A stretch of DNA of 64,000 nt from Arcuatula senhousia (taxonomy: Eukaryota > Mollusca > Bivalvia > Mytilida > Mytilidae): the NCBI GenBank assembly GCA_963971305.1, contig OZ020308.1, positions 18,261,092 through 18,325,091 of the forward strand, written 5' to 3'. A program made the position numbers and the translations under genes. How positions within the stretch are numbered: position 1 is the first letter of the stretch; each line of letters opens with the position of its first letter. The notes under the pieces are model-generated. The model made no database searches and was not told the origin of the DNA. It worked only from the letters and a program-made list of their open reading frames with translations. Shown in pieces: positions 9,347 through 20,699 of this stretch.

Positions 9347-11792
9347 TTAAGAGCCTGTTCATGAGAAAACCATGCAAAATCGTCCAGTAGCAATGTTTTC
9401 ATTTTTGTAAAAGGTATATTGCAACTGAAAGACCATCCTATAAGACCTATTCAGGCAAATTTTTTCCTTCGAAAAATCAAAGATGGCCGCCCTACAGGCC
9501 TAAATAGCTATATATAGCATTCATCTGATTTTTCAGTGATTTCAATATTTTTTTTTATGAAAATAAGACATTTTCATTGTGATTTTTTTTTAGTTTACGT
9601 AAATTAAATGACAATTGTAACAATATTTTTTGAAATAGTGATGTTTTGTCTTTTAAATACAGTGCAATTTTCATAATTCATTATTTTGGTTCCTCTGGTA
9701 CCTTTAGGTAGGACTTGGGCAGTATTCCAGACTGTTCAAAAATGCTGAAATTTGTTATTTTTAAGGGCACTTATTGTCCAAGGTAACGCTTTTTTATCCT
9801 TATCTTTTAGTAATTCCAAAACAATAACATATCAAGACAAACTTATCAAAAAGCCGAGCTGGGATTTTACATTTTGACTTAGCCACAGCCCCGGAAAACA
9901 ATGGTATGTTTTGATAATTCTTCATAAAATCTACATTTTGGAGGATTCAGTTTAAAACTCTGAATGTGTTTGCTATGAAACAAAATACATTTAGAACATT
10001 TAATACAACAGATGATCACAATACAAGTACCATTTAAGGGTTGAGAAAGACATATACTTGGGGATTAAGGGTGAAAGATGGGAATATTTTGTGTATTTTG
10101 ATGAAATGTACAGAAATGACCAACTTTAGGGGACTATTCTTCGTGAATGAAGGGTTGGACTATTAATATGGAATATCTTTCCAAAAGACTGTTATATGGT
10201 CTATACAAAAACATATTTGTAACTTTGCTTACGGTCATCCCTTACATGTTACAGCATTACAAAAATGGAGATTTGGCCATTTTAGCACACGGCTAAAATG
10301 GGCTTCGGGGGCCTAATAGTGGCATCTTTTTGAAATAATTAAAAGATGTACAGAACAGGAGACTTTATAGGCCAAATGTATATAAATTGTTCTATATAAA
10401 CAAATAATATTGAAGAAATCAAACAAAAGAGCACTTTCAACTTGGTGGTCCAATATGGCTCCCATGGCCATTTGGCGAAATAGTCCCTTGTCCTCAAGCA
10501 AAAACTAACATTATTTTTGGTTGGGATCCACCATACAAAATGTTTTATTGTGCAGAAAATGGTCGAATTTTACAAATAAAACAATTTTCCTGGTTCATAT
10601 TTTTTTTCACATTTAGGTCTGACTTTGTCATTTTAAGGTGGCTAGAGACTTTTTTGTAAAAAGGCTCTGGGGGCTATAATAGACCACCAAGTAAAAAGTG
10701 CTCTTTTGTTTGATTTCTACAATATTATTTGTTTATATAGAACAAGTTATATACATTTGGCCTTTAAAGTCTCCTGTTCTGTACATCTTTTAATTATTTC
10801 AAAAAGATGCCACTATTAGGCCCCTGAAGCCCATTTTAGCCATGTGGTAAAATGGCCAAATCTCCATTTTTGTAATGGTGTAACATGTAAGGGATGACCG
10901 AAAACAAAGTTACAAATATGTTTTTGTAAAGACCATATAACAGTCTTTTGGAAAGATATTCCATATTAATAGTCCAACCCTTCATTCACGAAAAATAGTC
11001 CCCTTAAGTTGGCCATTTCTGTACATTTCATCAAAATACACAAGATATTCCCATCTTTCACCCTTAATACCCAAGTATATGTCTTTCTCCACCCTTAAAT
11101 GGTACTTGTATTGTGATCATCTGTTGTATCAAATGTTCTAAATGTATTTTGTTTCATAGCAAACACATTCAGATTTTTAAACTGAATCCTCCAAAAAGTA
11201 GATTTTATGAAGAATTATCAAAACATGTCATTGTTTTCCGGGGCTGTGGCTAAGTCAAAATGTAAAATCCCAGCTCGGCTTTTTGATAAGTTTGTCTTGA
11301 TATGCTATTGTTTTGGAATTACTAAAAGATAAAGATAAAAAAGCGTTACCTTGGACAATAAGTGCCCGTAAAAATAACAAATTTCAGCATTTTTTAACAG
11401 TCTGGAATACTGCCCAAGTCCTACCTAAAGGTACCAGAGAAACCAAAATTATGAATTACGAAAATTGCACTGTATTTGAAAGACCAAACATTACTTTTTC
11501 AAAAAACATTGATACAATTTTAATTCCTTCTACGTAGACTGAAAAAATCACAATAAAAATGTCAAATTTTCAAATAAAATTTGATTGAAATAAGCAATAA
11601 ATCAGATGAAAGCTATATATATCTATTGAGGCCTGTAGGGTGGCCATCTTGAATTTTTCGAAAAAATAAATTTGCCTGAATAAGTCTTATAGGATGGTCT
11701 TTCAGTTGCAATATACCTTTTACATAATTAAAATCCTTGCTACTGGACAAAATTTCGATTTTTGCATGGTTTTCTCATGAACAGACTCTTAA
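9347..11792. mobile_element. 2.45-kb palindromic foldback element
   Basis: Two arms of about 1.1 kb (9347 to about 10465, and about 10665 to 11792) are inverted copies with high identity, separated by roughly 200 bp. The ends read TTAAGAGCCTGTTCATGAG on the left and its near complement CTCATGAACAGACTCTTAA on the right, so TTAA closes both ends. TTAA is the target of piggyBac- and Kolobok-type elements, but I see no transposase. The element lies in the 5' UTR intron of gene B and would form a very long hairpin in its pre-mRNA. Confidence 0.75.
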
Positions 11793-12460
11793 TTTGAAAA
11801 GATCCCTTGTTCGATTATCTAAATTGTTTATGTATGTGTGGGAAATTACATTTTCCTTAGGGATTGACCATAAGATTTTAAAGGGGGCTGTGGTCGAATT
11901 TAAAATAATAAGGCAGGGTGCCAAAAGTAAAAAAAATAAAACGTGAGGACTTTATTTGAATTGAAAAGGACAGGAGAGTGTTTTGGCTGAAAAAATTAAA
12001 AGTAGCACGAAATTAATAGAAAATCCAGGCTATGATTTTTCTAAAATAAAAAAGACAGGACAATGAAAATAATCATACCCCCTTAAGATCAAATGTTTAT
12101 AACATTTCTTCTTTAACGAAAAATATCTGTTTAATATGATAATAATTTCAACTTGCATACATGTATAATGTTAGTTTTAGCTCTTTATTTGATGCCATGT
12201 TTGATAGTGTTTGTTGATATTCTGTGCTCATATTATTGTATATAGTTCACTTCGTCACTTCAACTTTTGACTGGAGCGCGACTCCAATGAGCCTTATTGG
12301 AACATACATGAAACCAACATGAAATCGACTGGGCATGAAATGTTTCTCCTTCAGATTGTGTTTTAAGAAAACAAAACATACATAAATTTGAAGAAAAAAA
12401 ACTTTTTCTATTGTTTCTTCATTGTTTGATTCTTAATGTACATTTAATGTAAATTTGTAC

Positions 12461-12880
12461 TTTTGTGTTTGAGAACACATCAAAGCTTAAAATTATCCGT
12501 TTAAATTTCAAAATTGTCTAAACCCTAAGGTTCTTCCTACCCCAGACATAGGTTGATCATCTTAGTAATAATTTGGTTCCCCAATTTGGTATTTTTAGTT
12601 TTACTGTTCTATGCTCTTCATGATAATATAGTGTTTGACATTTTCAATATTTTTGGTAGAGCGCCTCTGATGAGTCTTGAATAGACGAAACGCGCGTCAG
12701 GCGTAGCAAAATTTATTGTCTGGAACTTTGTTGTTATTTTAATTTTGAACACCCGTGAAGGTTAGCACTGCTGGTGGAGTTTTAATTCCCCGAGGTTAGC
12801 CCGCCCCGGTACCAACACTTTTGTGTTGGAGAACACATCAAAGCTGTCTGGAACTCTGTTTTCATTTTTATTTTAAAGGT
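12461..12880 (+). mobile_element. Family-1 hammerhead element, about one monomer, internally permuted
   Basis: It starts inside the monomer ('acttttgtgtttgagaacac'), runs through an intact ribozyme, continues into the next monomer as far as 'gagaacacatcaaagct', then jumps to 'ctggaactctgttttcattt'. That last word is the common 3' end of the family, about 46 nt after the cleavage site. It lies antisense inside the 5' intron of gene B. Confidence 0.75.
12661..12704 (+). ncRNA. Family-1 hammerhead ribozyme, intact
   Basis: The order is stem I GCGCCU, core CUGAUGA, stem II GUCU-UGAAU-AGAC, core GAAA, stem III ACG-CG-CGU, cleavage C, stem I AGGCGU. Stem I pairs over 6 bp with one G-U pair. Predicted cleavage is after 12698 (GUC triplet). 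The palindromic stem III resembles the minimal dimeric hammerheads described for retrozymes and Penelope-like elements. Confidence 0.85.
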
Positions 12881-13207
12881 AAGTTTTGTTTTTTTTTCAT
12901 CTTGTTTCCTGTTCGACATATTTGTTTAACGAGTCCTCATCCGAGTTTAATTCGGTATTTTAAGCCTTGGTTTGGGTGTCTCTGTTCTCTGATGCACATA
13001 TCGTCAGGCTATAGCCAGAAATTGAAAGAAGTTTAAAAAGGAAACGAAAATCTCGACCACAATTTCAAATAAATACTTGTACTTAAACTATTCCAGTTAA
13101 ATAGAAGAAAAAAAGACAAGTTTGACAATTTAGTTTGTTTTAGAATATCAATTTAATGCCGTTTATATTTCTCCAACATTAAGTTCGCTACATGTACTTG
13201 GACTTAC

Positions 13208-13302
13208 TTTGTCAAAAGTTTTTTTTTAATTCCTTCTGAAGTGTCCTGTAATATATTCTAGTACCAAACTGGCAAATTATTCAAAAAGCCGAAGCTTTTA
13301 TA
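13208..13302 (-). promoter_or_regulatory. Gene B non-coding first exon and TATA box
   Basis: A GTAAGT donor (plus-strand acttac, 13202-13207) ends the exon. On the minus strand TATAAAAG occupies 13302-13295, roughly 90 bp upstream of the donor, so the transcribed part would be about 60 nt. Homologous exons with the same donor exist for genes A, C, D and E. The next exon starts with ATG directly at its acceptor, so this exon is fully non-coding. Confidence 0.6.
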
Positions 13303-13350
13303 GGTCGAAATAAACATGTTCAAGCTTGTAATAAAATAGGTATATTGTTA

Positions 13351-14304
13351 GCTTACCTGACCCGAAGGGTAATTTGAGCTATTTTTATCGTAAAGCGTCC
13401 GTCGTTCGTCCGTCCGTCCGTCGTCCGTCCGACGTCCGTTAACTTTTCCTAAAAAATCTTCCTGTCTGAAACCACTGAAAGGATTGCTTATAAACTTTGT
13501 ACACGTAATCTTTAGAAAGCCCTCTACCAAGTTTGTGAAATTTGTGCACGCCAAACAACCAACATGGCCGCCGTTGCTAAAAATTGAACAGATCATAGTT
13601 TTAACATTATAGCTTTAAAAGTATAAGAGATAGAAAGATCCGAAGCAACCCATCTTCTTCAACACCAAAAGCTCTACGAAACTCTTCAGTGAAGTCAAAG
13701 TTGTGGGACTACTCCTTTTAGGAATTGTTTCCCCTTAATCGTCAGAATTGACAATTTTCATAGATTTGAAATTTATTTTGAAAACTGTAAGTGCTAGAGG
13801 AAAAGTTAGCATTGGAGAATTTGAAGCTCATTGAGATCTACAAAAATGATTTCAGGCTTAAAATTGCCAGATGACTCCTTATAGGGGTTATGGTCCTTTC
13901 AAGGTGAAAATTAGTGTTTTTTCGTGTATTTGACCCATAGAGTAAAAGCTGTAACAGATGGAGAAAACATGTTGCTTGCTTAAATCTTCAGTTCAATAAG
14001 AAATTCGAAAATATCCAGTAGGCTGAAGGTCAGTCAGATGACCCTCCCCCTATAAAAATTATTGCCCCTAATTGTTAAGTTCTATGTACATGTAACTGCC
14101 TTGCAGGTGAAACCTTTAAATGATTAATAAAAGCTTTTGTTTGCTTGAATATTTGGCTGTATATGTGCTCTACAAAAGCCTTCGTTATAAGGTGAAAATT
14201 GTATGAGGATTCTTTATTGGGCTTTAACCTCAGGTACCCCAAACTATTTTCATTCCATCAGTCATTGAAGTCAGGTGAGCGATTCATGCTCCTGGGAACC
14301 TCTA
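13351..14304. mobile_element. About 950-bp repeat inserted upstream of gene B TATA box
   Basis: It starts 'gcttacctgacccgaagggt', has a (CGTC)n tract at about 13398-13440 and ends near 'gaagtcaggtgagcgattc' plus 'gggaacctct'. The homologous blocks at 5041 and 22080 run straight across the site, so it is an insertion. It sits about 50 bp upstream of the TATA box. I know this as a common mollusc repeat type. Its class is unclear. Confidence 0.65.
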
Positions 14305-14556
14305 ATTATTTTCTATTACCATGTTGATATACTTACACTTACAAAAGCTTTGATACTTTGGTTACTATACTATACAAGGAAGAAGGCGGTTATTAATCAA
14401 ATACACCAATAAAATCTTTAATTTATATATAAGATATCTAAAATATCGCCAAAAACTGTCTAGTTGCACAGAGATGCATATGCTTTTTTGGTGTGTGTAA
14501 ATAAGATATCATTTAAATGTCAAACAAGCACTCTGAGAGTATTGCAAAACAATACA

Positions 14557-15079
14557 TAGTCCCCTACCGGCCTCATATTTCAGTCACTGGTAAAAATTTG
14601 TCAAACAAATGAAAACCTGCATTTGATCAGTTCATTTCCTACAAGGGATTATAAAAAAGTGCAGTAAATAAAATATCAGTGGATTGTTAAACTTCAAAGG
14701 GCCATAACTCCCGTAAAAATTTGTGAACCGGCACGAAACTCAAACTAGATCTGTAACTCATCATGTTGAACTTACATACCTAAAATCCGTTCATTTTCTA
14801 TAAACCTTTAGACAAAAAGTGCGGAAATATGAAATTTTAGTGAATTTTCAACGTTCAAAAGGCCATAACTCCCGTAAAAAAATGTGGACTGACATGAAAC
14901 TCAAATTTGATCTGTAACTCATCATGGTTAATTCACATACCAAAAATCACTTCATTATCTATAAGCGTTTAGAAAATTGAGGTGTGACAGATCGACGGGC
15001 TGACAGACAAACAGACGGACGGATGGACGGACAGAGCGCAAACCTATAGTCGCCTTCGGCTTTTGACGGTAGGGGACTA
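14557..15079. mobile_element. 523-bp inverted-terminal-repeat element
   Basis: TAGTCCCCTACCG at the left is the complement of CGGTAGGGGACTA at the right. Inside are two imperfect tandem units of about 150 bp, each with 'gccataactcccgtaaaaa', and a (GACG)n-like tract before the right end. The copy of this block at 22310 lacks it, which confirms insertion into the duplicated upstream block of gene B. Confidence 0.65.
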
Positions 15080-15339
15080 ATAAGTTTTTGAAATCTTTTA
15101 GAGTGGTTTGAGTATTTCAACACATCTTTCCTTTTATATCCAAAGATAGATCCCATTTTGTACATAGAACAACTGACACATGTACAGTATAACAAACCAA
15201 CACCGTAGACCATCTGAGTGATCGAAATCCCATATTTGTCTAAGTCGACAAGTCTCCGTTAAGGTTTCCAGTATCTAGGAGGAATAAAACCTGAACATAT
15301 AGCTGTGCGCTGAAGTAAATGGGACAAACCCAACTTATC

Positions 15340-15580
15340 CATCATCAACTTCCCGATTTTGGTTTAGCATCTTTCCGGCCGCTCTAGTTAATACAGCTGG
15401 CTCATCGCAACCGATTAATTATTTCTGAGCTTGTCCAAGTGTATAATGAATTTCCAGCGTGAAGGAACGTCATACTTTGCACACACTTATTGATTACTAA
15501 ATTTTATACTGTTCGTCAGCTGTTGTCGTCATTCGGAAAATTTACGAACGACATCATGTGCTTAAGTGTTTCGATTATTT
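15340..15580 (+). pseudogene. Penelope-like reverse transcriptase C-terminal remnant (weak)
   Basis: A frame with stops reads ...RLIISELVQVYNEF... and ...VRQLLSSFGKF..., which aligns with the C-terminal part of the reverse transcriptase at 25.5-25.7 kb (IRYSRACGEYNDF and RLLSSLKKFYG). It is collinear with the better-preserved copy at 22770-23070, so it was duplicated with the gene unit. Confidence 0.45.
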
Positions 15581-15614
15581 AACCGGTGTTTATAAAAAAA
15601 ACAGGAAATTATTT

Positions 15615-15815
15615 TCTTTAAAACAGGAAATTCTTACTCTTCTAGATCAGTATGTGCTAGCTCTCGTTGCAGTTGAATGATTTTTTGTGAATTATATGTT
15701 ACAATTATGTGTGTTTTCCTCTTTTTATCATCCATCTTTTCCTGTATGCTTCTGATTCTGTCAGCCTGTTCGAACTTACGAAATTTGAATGCCCCATTGG
15801 TACTGCTTTTCGTCT
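15615..15815 (+). repeat. Dispersed bivalve repeat (GCAGGAACT type)
   Basis: It runs from 'caggaaattcttactcttct' to 'gaatgccccattggtactg' and matches the copies at 271-485 and 24713-24905. It has no ORF. Confidence 0.5.
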
Positions 15816-16437
15816 TCCCAAATTGATAAGGCAGCTTTATATGACGGGCCTTACGTAATTACTTCTGATTGAGAACCAATATTTTGCTAAGAAAGTCCCC
15901 CAGAAGACTGAACAAAAATGTTAATTTTAATAACCAACGCTTTTTATTATTCATTATTCTGGTTTTTTTTCTCATTCATCAGACTTACTATAATAGAAAT
16001 AATTAAACGAAATTAACCAGTTAAGAGATCAAAAATAATATTTGAGTTGTTAGGTTACAACCAAACTTTTTTGCGTTTTAATCTTTTATCCGTGATAAAA
16101 AACAAAGAAATTTACTATTAAAAATAGCACTCTTTTAAACAGTTGATGAATGAAGGCTTTCATAAGTATTTTTCATAGTTGTTGGTGTAGACATAGCAAA
16201 GTATTTTCAATGTTCTAGCTTACTTATAATGTTTTGTGTCAACAGTATTTGGATTACAATCAGAATATTAAATATCATTTAGCATCAGTAAAAACTTTAG
16301 CATACAAAACTGAAAGGGACGGACAGAAAAATAAACGAAACAGAAACTAAAACCCCTTTTGGTCTCTGGGCTGTAAGCAACGGGACGGTGTGTAGCAACA
16401 AACAGGAATTGCTGAACCATCCTGAGCACCTGATTCA

Positions 16438-16752
16438 CTTACGAGGTTAGCCCGCTCCGGCATCAACACTTTTGTGTTGACGAATACATCAAAGCTATAA
16501 AATATCCGCTTAAATTTTAAAATTTTCAAAACCCTAAGTTTCTTCCTTCCCCAGACATAGGTTGGTCTTAGTCATAATTTGGTTCTAGTTTTCGGCATTT
16601 TGTGGTAAAATTGTTCTATGCTCTTTATCGCATATTCATATAGTGTTTGGCATTTCAAGTTTTTGGTAGAGCGCCTCTGATGAGTCTTGAATAGACGAAA
16701 CGCGCGTCAGGCGTAGCAAAATCTATTTGTCTAGAACTTTGTTGTAATTTAT
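16438..16752 (+). mobile_element. Family-1 hammerhead element, 5'-truncated copy
   Basis: It starts inside the monomer at 'gaggttagcccgctccggc', crosses one intact ribozyme and ends about 44 nt after the cleavage site at 'gaactttgttgtaattt'. The variable start and fixed end resemble reverse-transcription from a set 3' end. It lies between genes B and C. Confidence 0.75.
16671..16714 (+). ncRNA. Family-1 hammerhead ribozyme, intact
   Basis: It is identical over the 44-nt fold to the copy at 12661: GCGCCU, CUGAUGA, GUCU/AGAC, GAAA, ACGCGCGU, C, AGGCGU. Predicted cleavage is after 16708. Confidence 0.85.
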
Positions 16753-17156
16753 ATTACGTTACTACTCTAGTTCGCACTGTTGATTGCTATTAAGTAGTTT
16801 TTGTGGTGACTTTTTTCCTTATTGCTCTCAGTTTGATTTCTGGTTTTCTTTTTGGTCTTTCGGCCTTTCGAATTCGAATACCCATTGATAGCTTTCTGCT
16901 TCTGTAACAGAATAAAACGACTTTTAACAATTTTTAATACTTTGACAGTAACAGTTGGGAAACAGTAATTAACCAATGGTGTTCGTCACCGTTTTGATAC
17001 AAGTTTGTGGCGATGCTTGCATTTGTAAAAAAAATATTATAAAACAGTTATGTATTATCAATGATGTTAATTGTAATTTTCAACAAAAAATCAATTCTAA
17101 AACTATCTCCGTATAACGACTTGTATTTAAAATTTAATAGGGCAAGTGTTCAAGTA

Positions 17157-17211
17157 AGAGGCTCGTCATATTGTTATAAATGTATTAATAAACTGACGTA
17201 TCAGAGCCTTT
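17157..17211 (-). promoter_or_regulatory. Conserved 3' UTR stem-loop of gene C
   Basis: GAGGCTC and GAGCCTT pair across about 40 nt. TCGTCA on one arm and TGACGTATCA on the other can extend the stem with a bulge. Homologous to the element behind gene B. Confidence 0.5.
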
Positions 17212-17270
17212 TCTTAAACATCTTTTACATTAAACATTAAATACGATCTCATATAATGATCTCGCTGAAT

Positions 17271-20200
17271 TTAAAAGAGCAATGCAACAATCCCCATAAC
17301 AGTTACTATTATAGAATTCATCGGCGTAGCTTTTACGCCAAAGTTTTTGCCAAATCCTAGGCTACTAGTATTATTCCTGTTTCCACTTGTGATATTTGGT
17401 TGGTTATGGGTTCCCGATTTTATGTTGCCGTTCCCCCCTCCTTGGCTTTGTGTGCCTGTGTTTGTGCTGTTACCACCAACTCCTTGATTCTGATTTCCTG
17501 TGCTTGGTCCTTGGGGTTTCATACCTCCCTGACCACCTGCTGCAACTGTTGTTGCAGCTTTAGGTTTCACTATTGTTGCGTTTGTTGCAGCTTTAGGTTT
17601 CACTATTGTTGCGTTTGCTGCTGTTGAAGTTGCTGTTGAAGTTGCTGCTTCAGTTGATTGTGCATAGATTGGATCTAAAAAATAAAAAAAAGATATACAT
17701 TTGAGACTCTTGAAAACAAAATCTAAACTTGAACTTTATTTGATCCTTTATCAAATATCTTAAGCGGCAAAGCAAAATTAAAAAAAAATGCCGTAACAGA
17801 ACATTATGAAAACCATTGCTTTACATAAGGAATGCACGATTTTAGACAGACTTGTAAATAAAAGTGTATTGGGACATTACCCTTTGGTATGTCCTCTTAG
17901 TTAAAGCCATTGGATACATTCCTGTTTTTAAACTAATCCACCCTTTAACATTTGTTTTGAAATTTCCTATAAATTTATCAGCAAAAAACAACATCCCCTT
18001 TCGGTCGAAACACTGAGCTGCCTTTTTATTTCCTGATTTTGAACATCCTGCCTTTGATTTCAAAATGCACTATACCTTGTCCCATAAAAATCAAATGGTT
18101 GCTCTCTTTCTTTCTTATTACGAACATATTTGATCAATTAAGCCTGTAATTCATTTGAGCTGACAACTGCTATTCAAATTGTTAAAATTGTGCATCATTG
18201 CCTCGTTGAATGCTACTGGTGGTTGTTCATTGTTGCTTTTCTAAATTGCCGCTTGGTATGGATCTGTGTTGCGTACACTTATTCCACAAATCATTATTTT
18301 CTATTGCTGATTTGTTCCTTGATTTCCTACTTGATTGTCACTCAAACGTGTTGTCCAATTTCAAATCGTTTACTTTCATGCTAATGTAACAGTATTGTGG
18401 CCGCTCTGGCTTTTTGAGTTCATTTCACAAATGATGCATTATTCCGGAGAATACAGGATGTGTACATCATCATAATGATTTCATTGCTAAAGTGTCACCT
18501 CTAATATGTCATGAGAACTGCTATGTCCACAAGGTTAAATTGAGTAAAGAAAATTGCCCCCTAGAATGATGTCAATTCATATTTCATAGTAGGTATATCG
18601 CATTATTCGCTTGTAAAAATAATGCGGGTTTTCGAACTCTCAGATAAAGCACAGATTATTTTATTGTGCATTAATCATAGGTGTGATCGTCTACCAATTC
18701 CAACTGTTCAACTTTTCAAAGTAACTGGCTTGGCAATTTTAAAAATTGCCAAGCCAATTGGTTGAACAGGTGAAACCAATTGACATGAAATAAAGCAGTG
18801 CAGTGCAAATTAATAAAATATCTTACCAACTGTTCAGTTTCAGAGATGTAATAATAGTTTCAATGTGACTTGGTCATTGCAAAAACAAATAGCCAATAAC
18901 AAAATGTAAAAGAATTCCAAAATGTGCAAATTTAATCTTTATAAAGTCTGAATACCTTTAGGCACATTGTTAACTTACAAAAATAAATATAAATCATAAT
19001 AGGTGCATGAAAATTATGCAAAGTATTTTATTTTTAAAGGATTATTTGGGTACTTGAATAAAATAAAGGGAAACAATTTTTGTCAACTCAATAAATGTGA
19101 TAGTCAATATAAAACCCAAGATTATTGTCTCCCTTGAACATATTAAAGCATAAAAAATACCTTAAAAATAATAATGCCTTGAAAAATTTTCATGAACTTA
19201 CGAGGATTAATATATTTTGATTTAAATTAACAATGTGCCCTTTGGTACTCAGACTTTATAAAGATGAAATTTGCACATTTTGATTTTCTTTAATATTTTG
19301 TTATTGGCTATTTGTTTTCGAAAAGACCAAGTCACATTGAAAGTATTATTACATCTCTTTATCAGAACAGTAGGTAAGATATTTTATTTGTCTGCACTGC
19401 ACGGCTTTTTTCTTGTCAATTGGTTTCACCTGTTCAACCAATTGGCTAAGCAATTTATAAAATTGCCAAGCCAGTTACTTTGAAAAGTTGAACAGTTGGA
19501 ATTGGTAGACAATCACGCCTATGATTAATGCACAATAAGGCATACTTCTGTTTCTTCTTACCATTTGTTGGAAGTAAATATAATAACATAGTTTCCGTAC
19601 TTGGAGGATCAATCTCAATATCAAAGAGAAAAGACAAAACATGGAAGACATACCGAATAAAATAGATCGCAATGGTCCTGACTTGATACGGACATTTCAA
19701 ATTAAAAAAAAAACAATTCTAAACACACGAAAATAAAGTAGCGTTGCTCTATTCTTGAATATCATCTTCCGTTATATTGATGATATTTTTGAATCTCTAA
19801 ACAATTCTTCGTGGCTTTCTCCATGTTATTAATCTCAGAGTACTTTAGATAAATTACAGATACGAGAAAGTCCGTTTTATATCAAGATCACCATTTCGAA
19901 TAGACACTAAAAGAAAAATTTAAGCAAAGCAATATATGACAAACTTAAAAGTTCAACTTTTCGATCCTGAACTTTGCCTTTTTTGTAGCAACTATCCGTC
20001 CGCTCCAGATTATTGAGTTAACACATCACAATTTATTCGCTATGAAAGAGCCTACGGGATATATCATGATCCCCTCAGAAAACTGCCACGTCTAACACAC
20101 ACGATTAATTGTTTTTCTTCATTCTTTAATTTTTACAGGCGACATTATTTGCCCGTAGACAGATACGGGATTTCTGTCTCTTAAATAAGCTTGGTTTTGT

Positions 20201-20670
20201 CCTCCTGCTTTGACACGCTGAATTTACCATTAGCAATGCGACGGTAATGTTGCATTAAAGCAGGAATTGTGTTTACCATTTATTACATGTGGTTTCAGTT
20301 CGGCTAATTTGGTGTTGTTGTTTTTGGTGTGTTGTTCGTTTCTTTGTGTTGTTCCCGTTTGTGTTTACTGGTTCTATATTGGTTCTTTCGGACTATTGAA
20401 TGCTCCATTGGTCATTGCTTGGTTCTTTTTGTCTGCATTTTATCAATTACTTAACTATTCTTTTATCCTTTGCTGTTTTATTTTATTGAAACAAAAAGCC
20501 GACGCTTTATATTTGATTAGATTGACGTTCCGTTAATAAAAAGATGAAGGTAAGTAAATAAATGAAACATGTTCAGTATGTTTCGATTCTTTAACCAATG
20601 TTTGACACTAACCATATGTACAAATAATCAATATACCAACGATGGATACTGCAACTAGAGCCAACTTCAT
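17271..20670 (-). CDS. Gene C, small GPI-anchored protein with repeat stalk (exons 20670-20613 and 17674-17271)
   Basis: The exons join to 153 residues, the longest of the family. Exon 1 gives MKLALVAVSIVGILIICTY. After a 2.94-kb intron the last exon begins DPIYAQSTEAATSTATSTAA. It then has two tandem copies of NATIVKPKAAT, a Gly/Gln/Asn-rich stretch with NST, NIT and NNT sequons, and ends KNFGVKATPMNSIIVTVMG plus a hydrophobic terminus. The tail matches gene B closely (NFGV.TP....V..MGI.ALL), so the GPI-type signal is conserved while the stalk is not. The acceptor is TTTTAG, the phase is 1. A non-coding first exon is predicted at 21954. Possible poly(A) signal: ATTAAA near 17134. Function not recognised. 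Confidence 0.75.
18190..18310 (+). repeat. Fragment of a dispersed repeat ending in 'acacttattccacaaatc'
   Basis: The words 'cctcgttgaatgctactggt', 'aaattgccgctt' and 'cacttattccacaa' recur at 58204-58315 and partly at 5660-5720. This is the 3' end of a repeat family widespread in bivalves. Located in the gene C intron. Confidence 0.5.
18661..19538. mobile_element. 878-bp inverted-repeat element in gene C intron
   Basis: Arms of about 330-350 bp (18661 to about 19000 and about 19200 to 19538) are inverted copies. The ends are TTATTGTGCATTAATCAT and its complement. Near each end there is a nested hairpin, 'ttggcaattttaaaaattgc' with 'caa', and ACTGTTCAAC/GTTGAACAG motifs. No transposase frame is visible. 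No target duplication is certain. Confidence 0.7.
19600..19700 (-). repeat. Short dispersed repeat with 'ggtcctgac' end
   Basis: On the minus strand it reads roughly 'gtcaggaccattgcgatc' followed by 'tgtattgatcctccaag'-like words. Related copies lie at 29540-29660 and 37035-37150 (plus) and 36590-36670 and 37618-37710 (minus), all within or near genes C to E. Confidence 0.5.
19757..20185 (+). pseudogene. Penelope-like reverse transcriptase fragment, decayed
   Basis: Broken frames read IIFRYIDDIFESLNNSS (catalytic YIDD box), then SNYPSAPDY, SQFIRYERAYGIYHD and PVDRYGISVS. These align in order with the reverse transcriptase on the minus strand at 25.5-26.3 kb (FRYLDDVLSL, IRYSRACGEY, KYGISISQM). 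Several in-frame stops and a large internal deletion leave no function. I take it as Penelope-like from the type of sequence; the clade is not proven. Confidence 0.6.
20245..20440 (+). repeat. Dispersed bivalve repeat (GCAGGAACT type)
   Basis: It runs from 'aaagcaggaattgtg' to 'gaatgctccattggtcattg'. It has no ORF of its own. Confidence 0.5.
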
Positions 20671-20699
20671 CTGAAAAAAAAACACGAACAGCTCAACAA

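Noticed and set aside
13351..14304. Helitron assignment of the repeat upstream of gene B
   Set aside because: The reverse strand has a hairpin (ACCC...GGGT) followed by a CTAA word, but the 3' flanking T and the 5' TC end are not there.
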